From assembly GCA_030549775.1 (NCBI GenBank), contig CM060175.1, forward strand, positions 11,926,455-11,990,454: a DNA stretch of 64,000 nt, read 5' to 3'. Every line of letters starts with the position of its first letter. Position 1 is the first letter of the stretch. The translations under genes were made by a program, and so were the position numbers. This document shows, piece after piece, positions 38,358 through 51,410 of this stretch. The notes under the pieces are model-generated. The model saw nothing but the letters and a program-made list of their open reading frames with translations, made no database searches and was not told the origin of the DNA. Origin of the DNA: Tamarix chinensis (taxonomy: Eukaryota; Streptophyta; Magnoliopsida; Caryophyllales; Tamaricaceae).

Positions 38358-38542
38358 TGAAATACCCCAAAATTCTAATTCTGGAAATTACGGCTAAATA
38401 AGGATTCATAAGGGAAATTAATTACACAAATTATTTTATTAAAATATAGGGGAGTTATTTAGGGACAATCAAGAGGGAAATGATAAATAATTTAATTAGG
38501 AAAAAAATTTAGGGAGTGTTGCTAATTAAAATGGGACTTTAA

Positions 38543-38605
<63 letters not shown>

Positions 38606-38631
38606 TATTATTATTATTATTATTATTATTA
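38543..38631. repeat. (AAT)n then (ATT)n palindromic microsatellite
   Basis: About 21 AAT units followed directly by about 9 ATT units, so the tract is self-complementary. Confidence 0.95.
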
Positions 38632-39719
38632 ATAATATTATTATTATTCAAAAATAGCTCAAAATTAATCTAAGAAGGAATTAATTATTATTTTCTAAAT
38701 ATTATTATTTTAAATAACCAAAAATACCAAAATACCCAACCCACCTGTTTTTCTTTTCCTTTCTTTTCCCTTCTCTTCCTCCCAATCTAGGCCAGCCCTC
38801 CACGTGGCCTAGCTTCCTCCCCCTTACGCGGCCCAGGCCCGCACCGCACCCCTCCTTTTTTTTCTTTCTTTCCCAGTCGGGCCAGTTTCTTTTTTTTTTC
38901 TTTTCCTCTTTCTTCCTCCCTGGACCACTGGTCCTGACCCTTGTTCTTCCTCGAGGCACCGACGACGACGGAGGAGTTGCAACCCTGCCCTTCGCTGGCT
39001 ACCACCGCTGCCAACCATCCTTCCCTCCCTCTCCTATCACTTTCTTTTATTTTTTTGACCCCAACTAACCCCTTTCCCTCTCTCGAGCACCCAACCCCTT
39101 TCCTTTTCCCTCTTCCCTCGACCTTGCCATCCCTGCCATGGCAGAACTGCCTCGACTTCCACCACTGGGTGGCATGCCTAGCATCTACGCCTCCCTTTTC
39201 TTTTTCCCCTTGTCATTGCCCACCTAATCGACCTATATATACCCCATAGGATGCCTTAATTCGGTTTCTGATTTTGAAACCTAGAATTCGCCCCTTTTCG
39301 CCGCCGCTGTCCATTGCCGTCAACCAAACCACCCCCGGAACTGCCCCTTGCACCACCCTCGACCTAACTAAACCCTCATCGTCCCTCGATTTCCCCTTCA
39401 TGAGCCACCCTGGCCGTGCAAAGTTGCCCTCCAAATCAACCAACTTCAACCCCTGCCGCACTTCCACCGCCACCCGACGCTAATTCCACCACCATTGACG
39501 CCACATCTCCCCTCCAAAACAGCCTGGGGAGCCTCCTCTACCTCCCCCACAACTCCCTTTCTCCCTACCTCCCTCCTTTCCTTCCACCACCTCCAATTCC
39601 CACATCCACTGCCGCCGCCGCCGTGCGTCGGTGCCACCACTGCTTTTAGGTGGTTCTCTAACCTTCCCAACCCTTAAACCCATTTTATACAAGTATTAGT
39701 TATTTAATATTATTAATGG

Positions 39720-40052
39720 TATTATCTATATTATTATTATTATTATTATCATTAATATTATTATTATTACTTAACCTAACCTTTGAAATATTTATAACTA
39801 ATGCTACTATTAATGGAGATCTATAATTTTAGTATTGTCATGATAACCCTTGTTGTTGTTGTTGTTGTTGTTGTTATTATTATTATTATTATTATTACCA
39901 TTATCATTATCATTATTTTCCTTCTAATATTGTTAATACTACCTTTATTCATTATCACCTTTTATTATTAATATAAATATTTGGACCCTTATATTATTAT
40001 GATCATTCGATTACTATATTATTGTTATTGTTATTATTATTATCATGCTTAA

Positions 40053-40122
<70 letters not shown>

Positions 40123-40128
40123 GTTATT

Positions 40129-40170
<42 letters not shown>

Positions 40171-40245
40171 ATTACTATTAATGTTATTGAAACCGAATTC
40201 GGCATGTTACCATTTTGTTATTATAGAAGAAGAATACCCAACCTT

Positions 40246-40313
<68 letters not shown>

Positions 40314-40441
40314 AATATTGCTAATATTATTCCTATTGCCCTTGTTACTAATATTATTACTATGGTATCATTATTAGTTATTACTATTATTATTAGTATT
40401 ATTTTGTTAATATTATTGTGATAAAAACATTCGAACCCTTA

Positions 40442-40476
<35 letters not shown>

Positions 40477-40636
40477 CAAATATAACTATTATCACTATTA
40501 TCTTTAGTAATATTAGTACTTTGTTAGTATTACTAATATTATATTATTATTTTATCTCTAATGACATTATTAACCTTAGCTTAAAAAATAATAGGGCTTC
40601 TATTTCTAGGAGCGTTAGTATTACTATTACTATTAC

Positions 40637-40681
<45 letters not shown>

Positions 40682-40690
40682 CACTTTTCA
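39720..40690. repeat. Cluster of (ATT)n, (GTT)n microsatellites in C
   Basis: Runs at about 39851-39896, 40056-40121 (ATT), 40127-40170 (GTT), 40247-40311, 40440-40475 and 40630-40681. The poly-Leu, poly-Ile and poly-Asn frames across them are artefacts. Confidence 0.95.
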
Positions 40691-42217
40691 TTATAAAATG
40701 TATTAGTACTATTATTAGAAGAAATAAAGCTATTAGATTTAATAATATAGATATAGTTGTGGATAGTAACATAAATATATTTTCACTAGTAATATCTAGT
40801 AGGCTAACTTGACGGTAAAAACCCTAGTTTTTCACTTATAAAGCTCCATGTAATAATAGTAACCCTAGTCTTAGAATAAAATAAGAAATAATAGTATTTT
40901 TGGTAAGAGGGAAACTAATCCTTAGTTTTTCCCTCTTATAGGTGAATCGAGCCAAAACCTTAAGGAGGCATAGGAGCGTGCTCCAAGCCTGGCGTCTTTT
41001 TAGGTAAGGATATAGCTAAGGCCCCTGTGTGTTGTGTGACTTGTATGTCTTGGATGCTATATATCATACGACGTCATATATCGTATGATTGTCATTGACT
41101 TGTCTTATGTGTAGCGTAGCTTGGAGTTGAGATATGTTTGTATGTTTCATTATGGCATGAGTATAATATGTATATATGGTGATTTGATGTGATATGATAT
41201 GATCCTCTAGGACATGCATGCTAGGATGATTGGTAATGTGATATGGGAATGAAAGGATAAAAAGAAAGAAAATGGGAAGTGAGTTGACTAAGGGGGATAT
41301 GAGGTTGATTAAAATACCTCATGATCCATAAGAGGAAAATAAATAGGAAGATATGATGAAAATGAAAAAGAGATGGGAACCATGCATGGGAATTCTAGGA
41401 TTTGTATGGGGACTTTGAAAGTTTGCATGGGGTGGATAAAACTTGTATGGGGATGATCTTTACGTGAGAAAAGTTGTTTTAGGATGTAAATAAGCTAAGG
41501 GGAGAGTTGTGGAGTGATTGGAGATGAGGGATGAAAAATAGTACGTAGGTTGGTGTAATGGTGTATGAGGGACCCGTTTAGGGTTTTGGAAGGAAGTAGT
41601 AATCTGGAAAATGTGGAAGTAAAAATGATTGAGGGAGAGTGGAGTACAGGTTAAGAGTGGGAATATATTTTATAAGGGGAGAGTATGGGTGCCATGGGAG
41701 AGAAGAGAGATTGGGTGAAAAAGAGAGAGGTTACTTGTGGGAGAAGAAAGGTACTAGGGTTGAAGTTTTCAACTAGCTTTTTTTTTTCGATCACATGTGG
41801 AATTGAGGGGTAAAGTGATATGATTTGGGATTGGATCTAAATGAGATAAGGTATGGGGCGATAAACGAAGTAATGGTAGTGTAAGTGAGAGAGAGTTAGG
41901 CCACATCGGTCCAATTAGGGTTTTCAAAGGAAAACCCTAGAGGGTGATAGTAGGTGGAGTTGATGTCATGAGGTGTTGGACCTAACCCACACCTGTGGGA
42001 GTTGAGTTTTTTTTAATGTTATGTGTAAGAATAAGGATAAATGGATGATGGGGCGTGATAAGGGGTGCAGGAGTCTCAAGATATGGGATAGGCCCCCTTG
42101 GGAGAATAGAAGTAGAAGGTTGTTGACATGCATGTGAAGGGTGAAAAGCTTTATCCAATAAGACACGGATAAGATACTAATCACTTAAAGAGTAAGATTG
42201 TTGAGCCGGGCTTAGAC

Positions 42218-42325
42218 CGATCCATCGGCATAATAGTGGCTAGGAGAGTTCTGCCTTGGAGACTGATCCACCGACAAAAATAGTGGTTAGGTGCGTTCTG
42301 CCCTATAAGTGATCGATCCAGTGGC
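42218..42325 (+). repeat. TATAATA/GTGG motif array in C
   Basis: Three copies: GATCCATCGGCATAATAGTGG, GATCCACCGACAAAAATAGTGG (21-22 bases, written here without its first bases in other entries) and a GATCCAGTGGCTATAATAG copy followed by TGGGGG, each with a GTTCTGCCCT-like tail between them. Confidence 0.75.
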
Positions 42326-42910
42326 TATAATAGTGGGGGTTCCCGTACTCATATGTACTAATATAGATTATGGTGTGAAACGACTATATTTACCAGAGAT
42401 CCAAAGAATAAGTCTAACTGGACCATAGTCGGCCCTCATTATCTATGTTACTATATGCTGTCTATATGACCATGTCATGTATTATATGTTATATGTTTTG
42501 TATGTTTGGCCTTAGCACATGATTACCTTACTCAGTACATTGTGTATTGATCACCCGTTTCATGGGTGGTGCTTATTCCCACGAGCAGAAGACCCATCTG
42601 AGCTTGTGCAGGTAGGGGATGACGTCTTCGATGCCTACGACACTTACGAGGCATCGGGTGGGATGGAGCGTTGAGCTTAGACCTGACTTGGGGCATCGAG
42701 AGCGAATCAGCTGGACTCTATTTTTCTTTTGACTTGACCATGTATCGCTTTATTTTAGTTATGTCATGTCGTACAATATGTGATGTTTTTGGAAAACTCT
42801 AGTTGCTTACTCTTTGGATTGTAATCCTAAACTGCACTCTGATTTATGTATGACTTGTGTTTTATTAAGGACTTGTGTTTCTATTAATGACTTGTGCTTA
42901 CCGTTAACCT

Positions 42911-42994
42911 ATTTAGCCTTAGCACTTAGTACTGGAATGGTAGGAGTGAATCGATCTGGTACTAAGTGTGGTGGTAATGCCCCCAAATTTCCGG
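42911..42994 (+). promoter_or_regulatory. Conserved 3' LTR module (C)
   Basis: TTTAGCCTTAGCACTTAGTA, then GGAATGGTAGGAGTGAATCG, then TGGTACTAAGTGTGGTGG and CCCCCAAATTTCCGG. Conserved with A, B and D. Confidence 0.6.
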
Positions 42995-43068
42995 TTTTAT
43001 TATTTCACTTCCATCAAACCTTTTTAATTAAATGAATTTTTTTAATAGTAAATTTTGGGGGTGTTACA

Positions 43069-43366
43069 ATTTGACCCTTCAACACTGAAATTTGTTGGTC
43101 GAGGATTACTTCAGCAAGTTTTTTGAGCTTCTTGCTTTTGCACCAGAAATAGCCGGTAGTGAGGAGATGGTTGCTCGTCGGTTTGAGTAGGGTTTGGACC
43201 TACACACCCAGGAGCTATTTGGAGGTGATGTCATGACTGATGTAATCACATTTTATGAGAGGGCTTGTGCCCTTGGACTGATTCAGGAGGCAAATAAGAC
43301 CCTTAGTGTAACTAAGAGGCCAGCCGAGAGTTTTCAATGTCAAGAGAGTTCAACACAATGTTCGGT
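43069..43366 (+). pseudogene. E gag, C-terminal part
   Basis: Continues the Gag domain after solo LTR C: VEDYFSKFFELLAFAPEIAG, then SEEMVARRFE, a stop, GLDLHTQELFGGDVMTDVIT and FYERACALG. A conserved FAPE and a RRFE-x-GL motif are typical of the second half of the Gag domain. It breaks off at about 43366, where the right LTR of E starts abruptly in its interior, so the nucleocapsid and all of pol were deleted. Confidence 0.75.
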
Positions 43367-45363
43367 AAATAGATAATTTTTATTTGGATATTTTACCCTA
43401 AATTTTTACCTAAATAATTTACCCCTACCCTATACTAAATTTACTAATCTCACCCTACCCTTCTTCCCTGGTACAATCATCCCTCACACCACTCTTCTGC
43501 CATGCACGATTTCCTCCCCCTTGTTTTGCTCATTCTTTCCCTACATGCCATGCTCTTCTTAAACCCTAAGCCCCTTTATTTTTTAGTCATAAATTAACCC
43601 CCTAAACAGCCCACACTTTCTCTCTTTACCCGAGCTCTCTCAAGCAAGAAAAAAACCCCATCGTCACCATTGTTTTCCACCATTTTTACGCCATCGTCAA
43701 CTCCCCAGTAGAACCCCCTCCACACCACCACCAAATTCCTCTATTCATACCTTACCTTTGTTGCAGAAAGATATTCCATTCCCTACCTCCAATATTCAGT
43801 AAAATAAAAAAAAACCACTCCCAAAGCTGCGACAATCCCTGCCAATCCCATACCCCCACCTTCTCCTTCGACAAGCTTACCGATCCCTTTCCTTCTCCTT
43901 CGGCAAGTTGTTCTAAAACTCGACCCCTTGGTACATATTCCCTTTCTTTTAACCCTACCCTTGCTTTAGCATTTCCTATTGTTCCTACCATTGAGCAACA
44001 CACAACACCACCATTGCCCCTCCTCTTCTTCTCATCAACTTCCTCTGTTTCCTCCTTCCTTATTTCGTGTGTTTTAGTTAGTTTCCTAGATACCTTATTT
44101 TAGCAGGTTATTTGCTCTTGAGTTAGTTTAATCAATTTTGATTTAACATTATGTTATATTAAATACTAATATGTATTACTGGATATTACTTTATTAGGTA
44201 ATATTTGAAGATCTCGGAGAAGACGAATTTTGGTGCTTTTGTGTAAGCTTGAATTTAGGTAAGTCCAATAACTCATAAGGCTGTAGAATTTATGAGTAAG
44301 CATGCTAGGAATTTTTAGACCTATAATCATGATAGGGTTTTATATTCTTTTAGTATAATGATGTGTATAATGAAATCATAACATGTTATATAAATGTTAC
44401 ACACGATTATCGAAAGCGACGTATATGCATGAGTAATATATTGTATGTTTTACGTATGTAGGTATTGGGTATTTCTATGGTTGTATGCTTGTCAAGCGAG
44501 AATTTAAATTCCATGCTAATTAATCTATGATTATCATTGCATAGTAGTTAGGGTTGATTAAAATAGTATAAAAACATATACGCATGATTAGGTTTAGAAT
44601 ACGATAATTGTTATTTGCATGCTCTAGGGTTAGAGATTTTTTACTACAAGTACCATGATGATAATTACCTTAGTAAATATCATAGTATGATATATATATA
44701 TGCATGATTCATGGAAAGTGTGACATGTGAAGAATGAACGATTACGGTTTTGAGGATGAAACTCACTAAATGCATGATAAGCGGAAAATATAGTCAATTG
44801 CAAAGTCGTAAAAATTACTTACATGCTAAAATATTTTGAATAATTAACATTTAGCCTTTTCATGAGAAATTGCTCATAATAATAATATTTGGTACGGAAT
44901 TGGATGAAAATGATGAAATTAGGGTTTCACGGGTATTTTTGTCATTTTTGACTTAAGACACCTAATGTGAATAACTGGACATAGGATGTGTTTAGACTTT
45001 TTATAGGTTGACCTTAGTGATGACTTTGACTTTAACCTAGACCAATGATCTTAGGGTTTATCCAAATAATTGGAAATAAAATAAAATGGCTATGGATGAA
45101 AATGGAAATGATTGTATGGTATGAAATATTTGTGATTACCTCATAAAATATTATTACTTAAAGTGGAAGATCTTAAGTTTGGGAATGGTTTCTCTCTAGG
45201 GTTAGCTACCTAAGAGACAAGGTGTTAACCCTCATTTGAGTTGGTTCACTAGCGTGCCTTTGTGCCCCAACAAAGCCCTTATTTACCCTATAAGTGATCT
45301 ACGGGCCCTGTAGGGCCTTGTTGGTTCATTAGCGTGCCTTTGTGCCCCAACAAAGCCCTTATC
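43367..45363 (+). repeat. E right LTR, segment 1 (5'-truncated)
   Basis: The homology to the left LTR starts with GTAAATAGATAATTTTTATT against 14190 of the left LTR, so about 230 bases of the LTR start are missing. It continues to the site of element F. At 45241-45320 an 80-base unit (TTGGTTCACTAGCGTGCCTT..) is followed by a partial second copy (45321-45362), which is absent from the left LTR. Confidence 0.75.
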
Positions 45364-46780
45364 TGATGACTTCTAATTGCAAGTGCATGGTGATGAAGTA
45401 GCATGCAAGGTTGATCCCACAGGGACTAGGAAGTGAGCAATGGATAGTGAAAATATCTCCTATGTCTAGACTAACAATAGGGGCATATGATGTCTAACTC
45501 TAAATGAAAAGAAAAAGTGCAAACTAAATCCAACTATAATCTAATAACAAGTGAAATTTAATTAGAAAAAATGAGAAGGTTTCGGTAAATCCCCTCAACC
45601 CCGATGTGATTGTATATTAACCCTAAATCCCAAATCAAAATACTCCGTCATAAATGCCAACAAAAGTATGTAGTGTAATGCTCTCTTGAGCCACTGCACC
45701 CTATTATCTATCAAGACTCATCTATCTCTATTATGAATACAAAAATAAGTAATGCATTATTATGTATCATATTCCTTTAATTTTTGAGTTGTATAAGCCA
45801 ACCAACATCTCTTGACAATGTGGTTTGATCTCTAGTCATGCTAATAGATCCCACTCTAACTCATCTCTTGAATTTTGCTAGGTTTCTCTAAATAATAATA
45901 GAAGAGTGATCAAATTTCTCTATTATTTCAATTAAATCATTAGCACAACACATATGACAAGGAATTAGATTGGGCAGGGTTCAGATTCTTAGCATATCGA
46001 GATTAGGGGATTTCTTTTCACTTCGGCATAGATCAATTAGCCAATCATGGCTTTCATTTAGCTCAACATTTTTAGCATAAATAATTTCATCAATTGAAAA
46101 AAATAAATACAATCCATAGGAAAAATACTATAAACTCTTTATTTAGGATGAGAAATTCACTATTCTATTCATCTGACCGAGAACAAAAAATTGAGATCAA
46201 GAGATGGAAGATTATGGATGAATTAGAGGTTGGATTGGATTGGGCGATGCCAAACAAGTAACCCTATATCTCTCTTTAGTGCTCTCAAAATCTCCATCTC
46301 TTTATCCCCTTACTTCTCCTCCAAACTGAATGAAAAATAATTTTATATAGACATAACTGTCCACCAACACGGTCATGTAAATTAACACGCAGTGTTGTTT
46401 CGCTGCTTCAGCTTTGTGCATGTTTCGTATTTTAGCCATTAATTCTTCTTTTAACTTTTGATTGAGCTGATTTTTGATGTGTTGTAAAAATAACAAAAAT
46501 ATCTGCAACTTTTATGTTCAATACTTTTCTAAATTCAAATCGCATCTTATTTGGAGTTCAAGTCTTTATTCCTTTTCATACTTTGAATACTCATATTTGC
46601 TTCTGTTTTGTTCTAGCTATTGTGTTTTAGCTCCTTTTGATCCCATATTCTTTAAACACCTACAAAATATGATGTAGAGCAGTAAACAAGAACAAGTGGA
46701 CTAAAGTATGAAAAAAATTATTATATAATGACATTAAATATTCATGTTAAACTCCATATAATTGACATAATTTATGCCTA
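45364..46780 (-). repeat. 3' LTR of F
   Basis: Reads TGATGACTTCTAATTGCAAG on the plus strand and ends ..AATTTATGCCTA. Matches 55620-57017 along its length with many single-base differences, so the insertion is old. The minus-strand start, TAGGCATAAATT, is not the canonical TG. Confidence 0.8.
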
Positions 46781-46835
46781 TAAAATCCCCTATGCTGGCT
46801 TATTACTTGTCCTCAAGTAACCAAAACATATAAAA
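46781..46835 (-). other. Polypurine tract and 3' motif of F
   Basis: On the minus strand GGTTACTTGAGGACAAGTAA is followed by TAAGCCAGCATAGGGGATTT and then the LTR. The TTGAGGACAAG motif directly before a purine run is found at this place in Athila and related elements. The tract is weakened by substitutions. Confidence 0.6.
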
Positions 46836-47909
46836 GCACATAGTAGAAGTGATAGGTAAAAATGAGATCCCTTTATCAATAAAGATTTTTCAAACACTCA
46901 TATCACACCAAATTAAATAAACTCACCGAGACCCTAAAATTCATCAAAATGTAAAAAACATAATTTTTTAAAATATTATTTAGGTTATAGGAAAGAAGTA
47001 GAAATGTATTGTTGATTTCTCATGTAAAAATCAAGAAAAGTGGATCATGCAAGGATAACATGTTGCGTGGGTTGCAGGCAGCCATGAGCTTAACTTGTAC
47101 GAGACTCAAGTTTCAAATTAGCAACCTTACTTTAGGTATTGGGACACTCATCTCTCATGTTTATTTATGTGAATTAATTTCAAAGTTTCACTCAAGTTCA
47201 TACACTCATGAACATGATCACCCATATGCTTGCAATAATTCTCAATTATTCACCACTATAAAGACTTAGAACACACAATAATCATGATGTATTATTAAGG
47301 TTTTAATGGGGTCAAAGGAAAGAAGGTTAAGACATCTTTTTTTTTTTATAGCTAAAAGTCTAGAACCAAGGAGGTGTGATCAATAATAGCTATACAAGTC
47401 TCTTTCTCCTTATTCAATATTTTTTTCTTTTTTTTTCTTCTTCTTTTTTTTTTCAATAGTCCCAACATCTTCAACATGAAAAACAAACCCAAATTTCTTA
47501 TTCTATTTTTTCTTTTTTTTTCCTACATAATCATTCACCTTTTCACACCTCCCCCATGGTTAAGATACACCATACTTATACCTTTATTCTCAATATAATC
47601 ATCACCCAACTAGATCTAGACTAAGGTGGGAATACACAGATAAAGGTTACAAGTGTGGTTATATCAAAAAAATAAGCCAAAAGGTCAAAAGGGTTAGCAA
47701 AGGATAAAATGTTAAGGTTATGCCATTTGGCCAATGTAGGTTTTATAAGAAAAGAAAAATTGGCTCTTTCATCTTAATACGTATCATAAGTCATATATAA
47801 TTTCGAAGAAAATCATTGCAAGTTCTAGTTTCACAAGCCATGGTGGGACATCACACACAAGAAAAATATTAAGACTGCTTTTTGATGAATTGGTCTTTTA
47901 GGCTCAAAA
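46836..47909. other. F non-coding region between pol and 3' LTR (part 1)
   Basis: AT-rich with several poly-T stretches (47330-47530). No env-like frame was recognised. CAAAA at 47905-47909 is the target duplication of D. Confidence 0.45.
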
Positions 47910-49337
47910 TGTAATCCCCCAAAAATTTTGAAAACCCATATTTTAATAAATAACTTTATTTGAAATAAAAATTAGCTTGTAAAATTATTATTTTAATTAT
48001 TTTATGGATTTTAGAGTATGTATATTTGGATAAGAGTATTTAATAAGTTAAAAATAAATATTTTGCTAATTATCATATTGTTCCATTTAAATAATTTTCC
48101 CAAACTAATATTTTACCAAATTTACCCTTTTTAAACTAAAATATTAGGTTATAATAAATTAAATTGTTAAATTAAATAATTTACCAGGGATATTATATTT
48201 TATGATTTTATAAATTTAATTAAACTAATTTTCCTATTTTTCCATTCCCATTTTTTCTCTTTCCCCCTTTCTTCCTTTGCTTTTTCTTTTTCTTCTTCCT
48301 TTTCCCTTGGGCTGCCTCGCCAGGCCAGCCTTCCCCCGCGATTTGGGCCTTCGGCCCGCCTCATCCCTCTTCCCCTCAGCCCTCTCTCCCGCGTGCCCAG
48401 CCCGGCCGGCTCCCTTCCTTTTCCCCCCTGGATCGGCCAGGTTTTTTTTTTCTTTTCCTCCTTTCCCTGGACCGGTCAACCGCCTGTTTTCCTTTCCCCC
48501 GACCGGCCAGCCTTTTCCCCTTCTTTCCCCGACCGGCCGCCCGCAGCCCCTTTCTTCTTGTTCTCCCCAGGCGGCAACAGCTGCCGACCTGTCTGCTGCT
48601 GCCGATCACCTGCAACCGCCACCCTGCCTCCCTGTCTCTTCCGCTCTCTCTCTCTCTCTCCTCCCTCTTCTTCTTCTCCATCTTTCCCTGCCCCATTATT
48701 TCGAAACCCTTCTCCCCCGAGCTCCCTCTTCCCTCCATTTTCTCCCCTCCATCTTCTCCCCTCCGTTTCGTGCGCCGCCGCCCTCCGCCGCTCCGACCGC
48801 CGCACCCAGCCCCTAAACCACCTCCTGTACCCTTCTTCTACCACCCTGCACCACCCCAATATCCATCCCGCATCCCTCTTTCTCCCCTTCTTCTATTCTT
48901 CTCCCTGTTTTCATCCTTCTCACCGAGCCACCTGCAACCGCCTCTTTCGCCACCGTCCGGCCACCTCTGCCACCACCCAGACCACTAATCTTCTCCCTGC
49001 AACCCCCTCTATAACCGCCATGCATTATTTGGCCGAAAACAGCCCTTGAAACCTTCCATTTTTCCTTCTCCTTTTCCTTCCTTCACAACTCCTCCCCCTC
49101 GACCCTTCTCGGCCGCCACCTTCGCATCCCTGCTGCCGCCGCCTCCGCCACCATTAGCCACCAACAACACATCCCCGACCACCTCTTACACCCCCTCTCC
49201 ACTTCTGAACCATCCACTTGCCTTAGAACCTCCCCTAACTACCTCCTTTTCTAGCCTAAAGTCCCTAAACCGAGCCACCCTTCCTCCCTCCCATTTCACC
49301 CCTCTTCGAGCCTTCCCCCTCTCTTTTCTGCATGAAA

Positions 49338-49361
49338 CTCACGCTGCTCATGCAGCGTGAG
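49338..49361. other. Perfect 10-bp hairpin in solo LTR D
   Basis: CTCACGCTGC, loop TCAT, GCAGCGTGAG. Compared with A the fifth pair is C-G instead of T-A, and pairing is kept. Confidence 0.8.
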
Positions 49362-49994
49362 CTCCCCTTTATGTAAAAAAAAAAGAAGTTATTTGGCTAA
49401 TCTTCTTAAGGTATAATGGGGTTTTATATTAAGTGTTTTACTAATTAAATTTTATAAAGTTTTATACTTGGATTTTATTTCTAACATGTATATGATGGAT
49501 GTTATTTTAGGTGTTGAATTGCTAATTGTGCTTGGTAAGGTTTGATAATTTTGCGAGATTAAGGTAACCGTTAAATCCCGCTTAACTGCATGGATTAACG
49601 CATGTTATCACATTAGGCATTATTAATGTGTATTAGGCTTGATATATGTTGCTTAGCATATCATATGTGGTTATTGTGTTTATTGTTGAAAGGAAGCATG
49701 ATAGATTGATGATATGTATGGGGATAATATTTAAGGTGATAATTTGGTGGTTAAGGAAAATGTTAATTATTATCCATGTGGTTTTATGCTATGGTGGTAT
49801 TTCATACATGTTTATTACTTTGTTAGCATTAGGAGATTTTATTAATATATATTGTACAAGTGTATGGCCTAATATATATATATATACATGTGCTAATAAG
49901 CATTATATTAATCATAAGAGTCATGGATGAGGCATTAAAGTTAATACTTCATGTAGTATTAATAATAATTTAATAATAAGGGTGTATAAAGAGT

Positions 49995-50620
49995 AAAATG
50001 GTAAATTTGTTAATAAAAGGAGAAAATAGTAATTTTAGAAGTAGGGGGGTAAAATTGTAATTTTGTGAATAAAGGATGAAGAAGTAATTTTTGTAAATAA
50101 AAGGGGCAATTTGGTAATCTTGTTAAAAAGAATGGTAATTTGGTAAATTTAATAACGGAGAAGGGCAAATTTGTAATTATGATCATATGCAAGGGTAATT
50201 TGGTAATTTCACCAACCAAAGGGCAACTTGGTAATTTTGACAATGAGGAAGGGTAGTTTGGTAATTGATAATAAAGGACGGTAAATTGGTAATTAACTAA
50301 ATAAAGGGTTAGATTGGTAATTAAGATAAGAAGGAAGGGTCATCTGGTAATTTGACCAACTCAAGGATAATTTAATCATTATAATAAAGGAGAAAGTGGC
50401 AAAGTGGTAATCTAACCAATTAAATGGAAAGTACATTAAGTGTAATCATTATTAAAGGGGGGTTAATGTCCTAATAAGTATGGTAAATAATTTAGTAACC
50501 TAAATCGAGTAAGGGATAACTTGGTGATTTTGTAACAAGAAGGGTAACATGGTAATTTATCAAATAAGGAAGGGTGACGTAGTGATTTTATAAGTAAAGG
50601 GGTAAATAAGTAGGTTGTAT
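49995..50620. repeat. Degenerate minisatellite in D
   Basis: Repeats of GGGTAATTTGGTAATT with linkers, the complement of the A array (24580-25780), as expected from the opposite orientations of the two LTRs. Confidence 0.85.
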
Positions 50621-51325
50621 CCAGTATATCATTATGATTGTGGAATTCGTGACATGGCTCTATTAGTGTTGATTAACGAGGCAAGAATATTTGATGATTA
50701 ATAAGTATCACGAGAATGAGTTTTAATTCGGAATTAGATGAGTTTAGGATGGCCTTAATGATTCTCCTATGTTACTTTGGATGACCATCTGAATAAGAAA
50801 TTTCTGATGATATCTGAACGATTAAAAGAGGATAATTATCTTATTGTTGTGCCTTTCTGATCACCCTTAATTAAGACACTATTACATAAAGTGAAAGACC
50901 TCGAGATCGGGAATGGTGACTCCTTGGGGGTCGCTACCCTAAGGACGTGGTTTAGTCCACGATTGTTTGGTATTTTCTGGTGTGCCTTTGTGCCCCAGCC
51001 AGGCCCTATATCTACTCTATCTAGCTCTACGGACCTAGTAGGGGGTATGCATACTTAAGGATTAGGTGTCCTTGTCGGTAGGGTACTGAGTCAGCTTTAT
51101 GCACCAGTACGACCAGGGTACCTTTGCGTCCCTGGGTTACTAGTTGAAGGGTACTGAGTTGCTTTTACGCACCAGTGTGACCGGTGTACCTTTGTGTCCC
51201 GGGTTTTTGATCTCCCTATCGAGGCAAATAAAATGGAATTGTTGTGCTGAATAAAAAGGAAAAATACAAATTGTTAAAGTGAAAGATTAACGAGTCGGGA
51301 CCAGTTGATTCTTTATATATCCCGG

Positions 51326-51410
51326 TCCACCGGTTATAATAGTGGCCAGGAGCGTTGTGCCCTGGATGATGATTTTACATATATTCCGGTCCACCGGCAA
51401 TAATAGTGGG
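51326..51410 (+). repeat. TATAATA/GTGG motif pair in D
   Basis: Two copies, GGTCCACCGGTTATAATAGT and GGTCCACCGGCAATAATAGT, each followed by GG. A CCAGGAGCGTTGTGCCCTGG tail lies between them and is itself palindromic at its ends (CCAGG..CCTGG). Confidence 0.8.

Larger units (their letters stand above)
38358..43068 (+). mobile_element. Solo LTR 'C' in E's gag
   Basis: Starts TGAAATACCCCAAAATTC and ends AATTTTGGGGGTGTTACA, 4711 bp. The flanks (TTCTG on the left, ATTTG on the right) match at only three of five bases, so the target duplication is unclear, but gag continues across it. Layout as in B: AT-rich start with an (AAT)n/(ATT)n tract, pyrimidine-rich and GC-rich block (38740-39680), long ATT/GTT microsatellites (39720-40690), motif array and 3' module. 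No coding sequence of its own. Confidence 0.8.

Noticed and set aside
40022..40377. Poly-Leu and poly-Ile frames
   Set aside because: Translations of (ATT)n and (GTT)n microsatellites.
48234..49360. Long Pro/Ser-rich frames up to 218 residues on the plus strand, and Arg/Gly-rich ones on the minus strand
   Set aside because: These lie in the pyrimidine/GC-rich block of solo LTR D, have low complexity and overlap in several frames at once.
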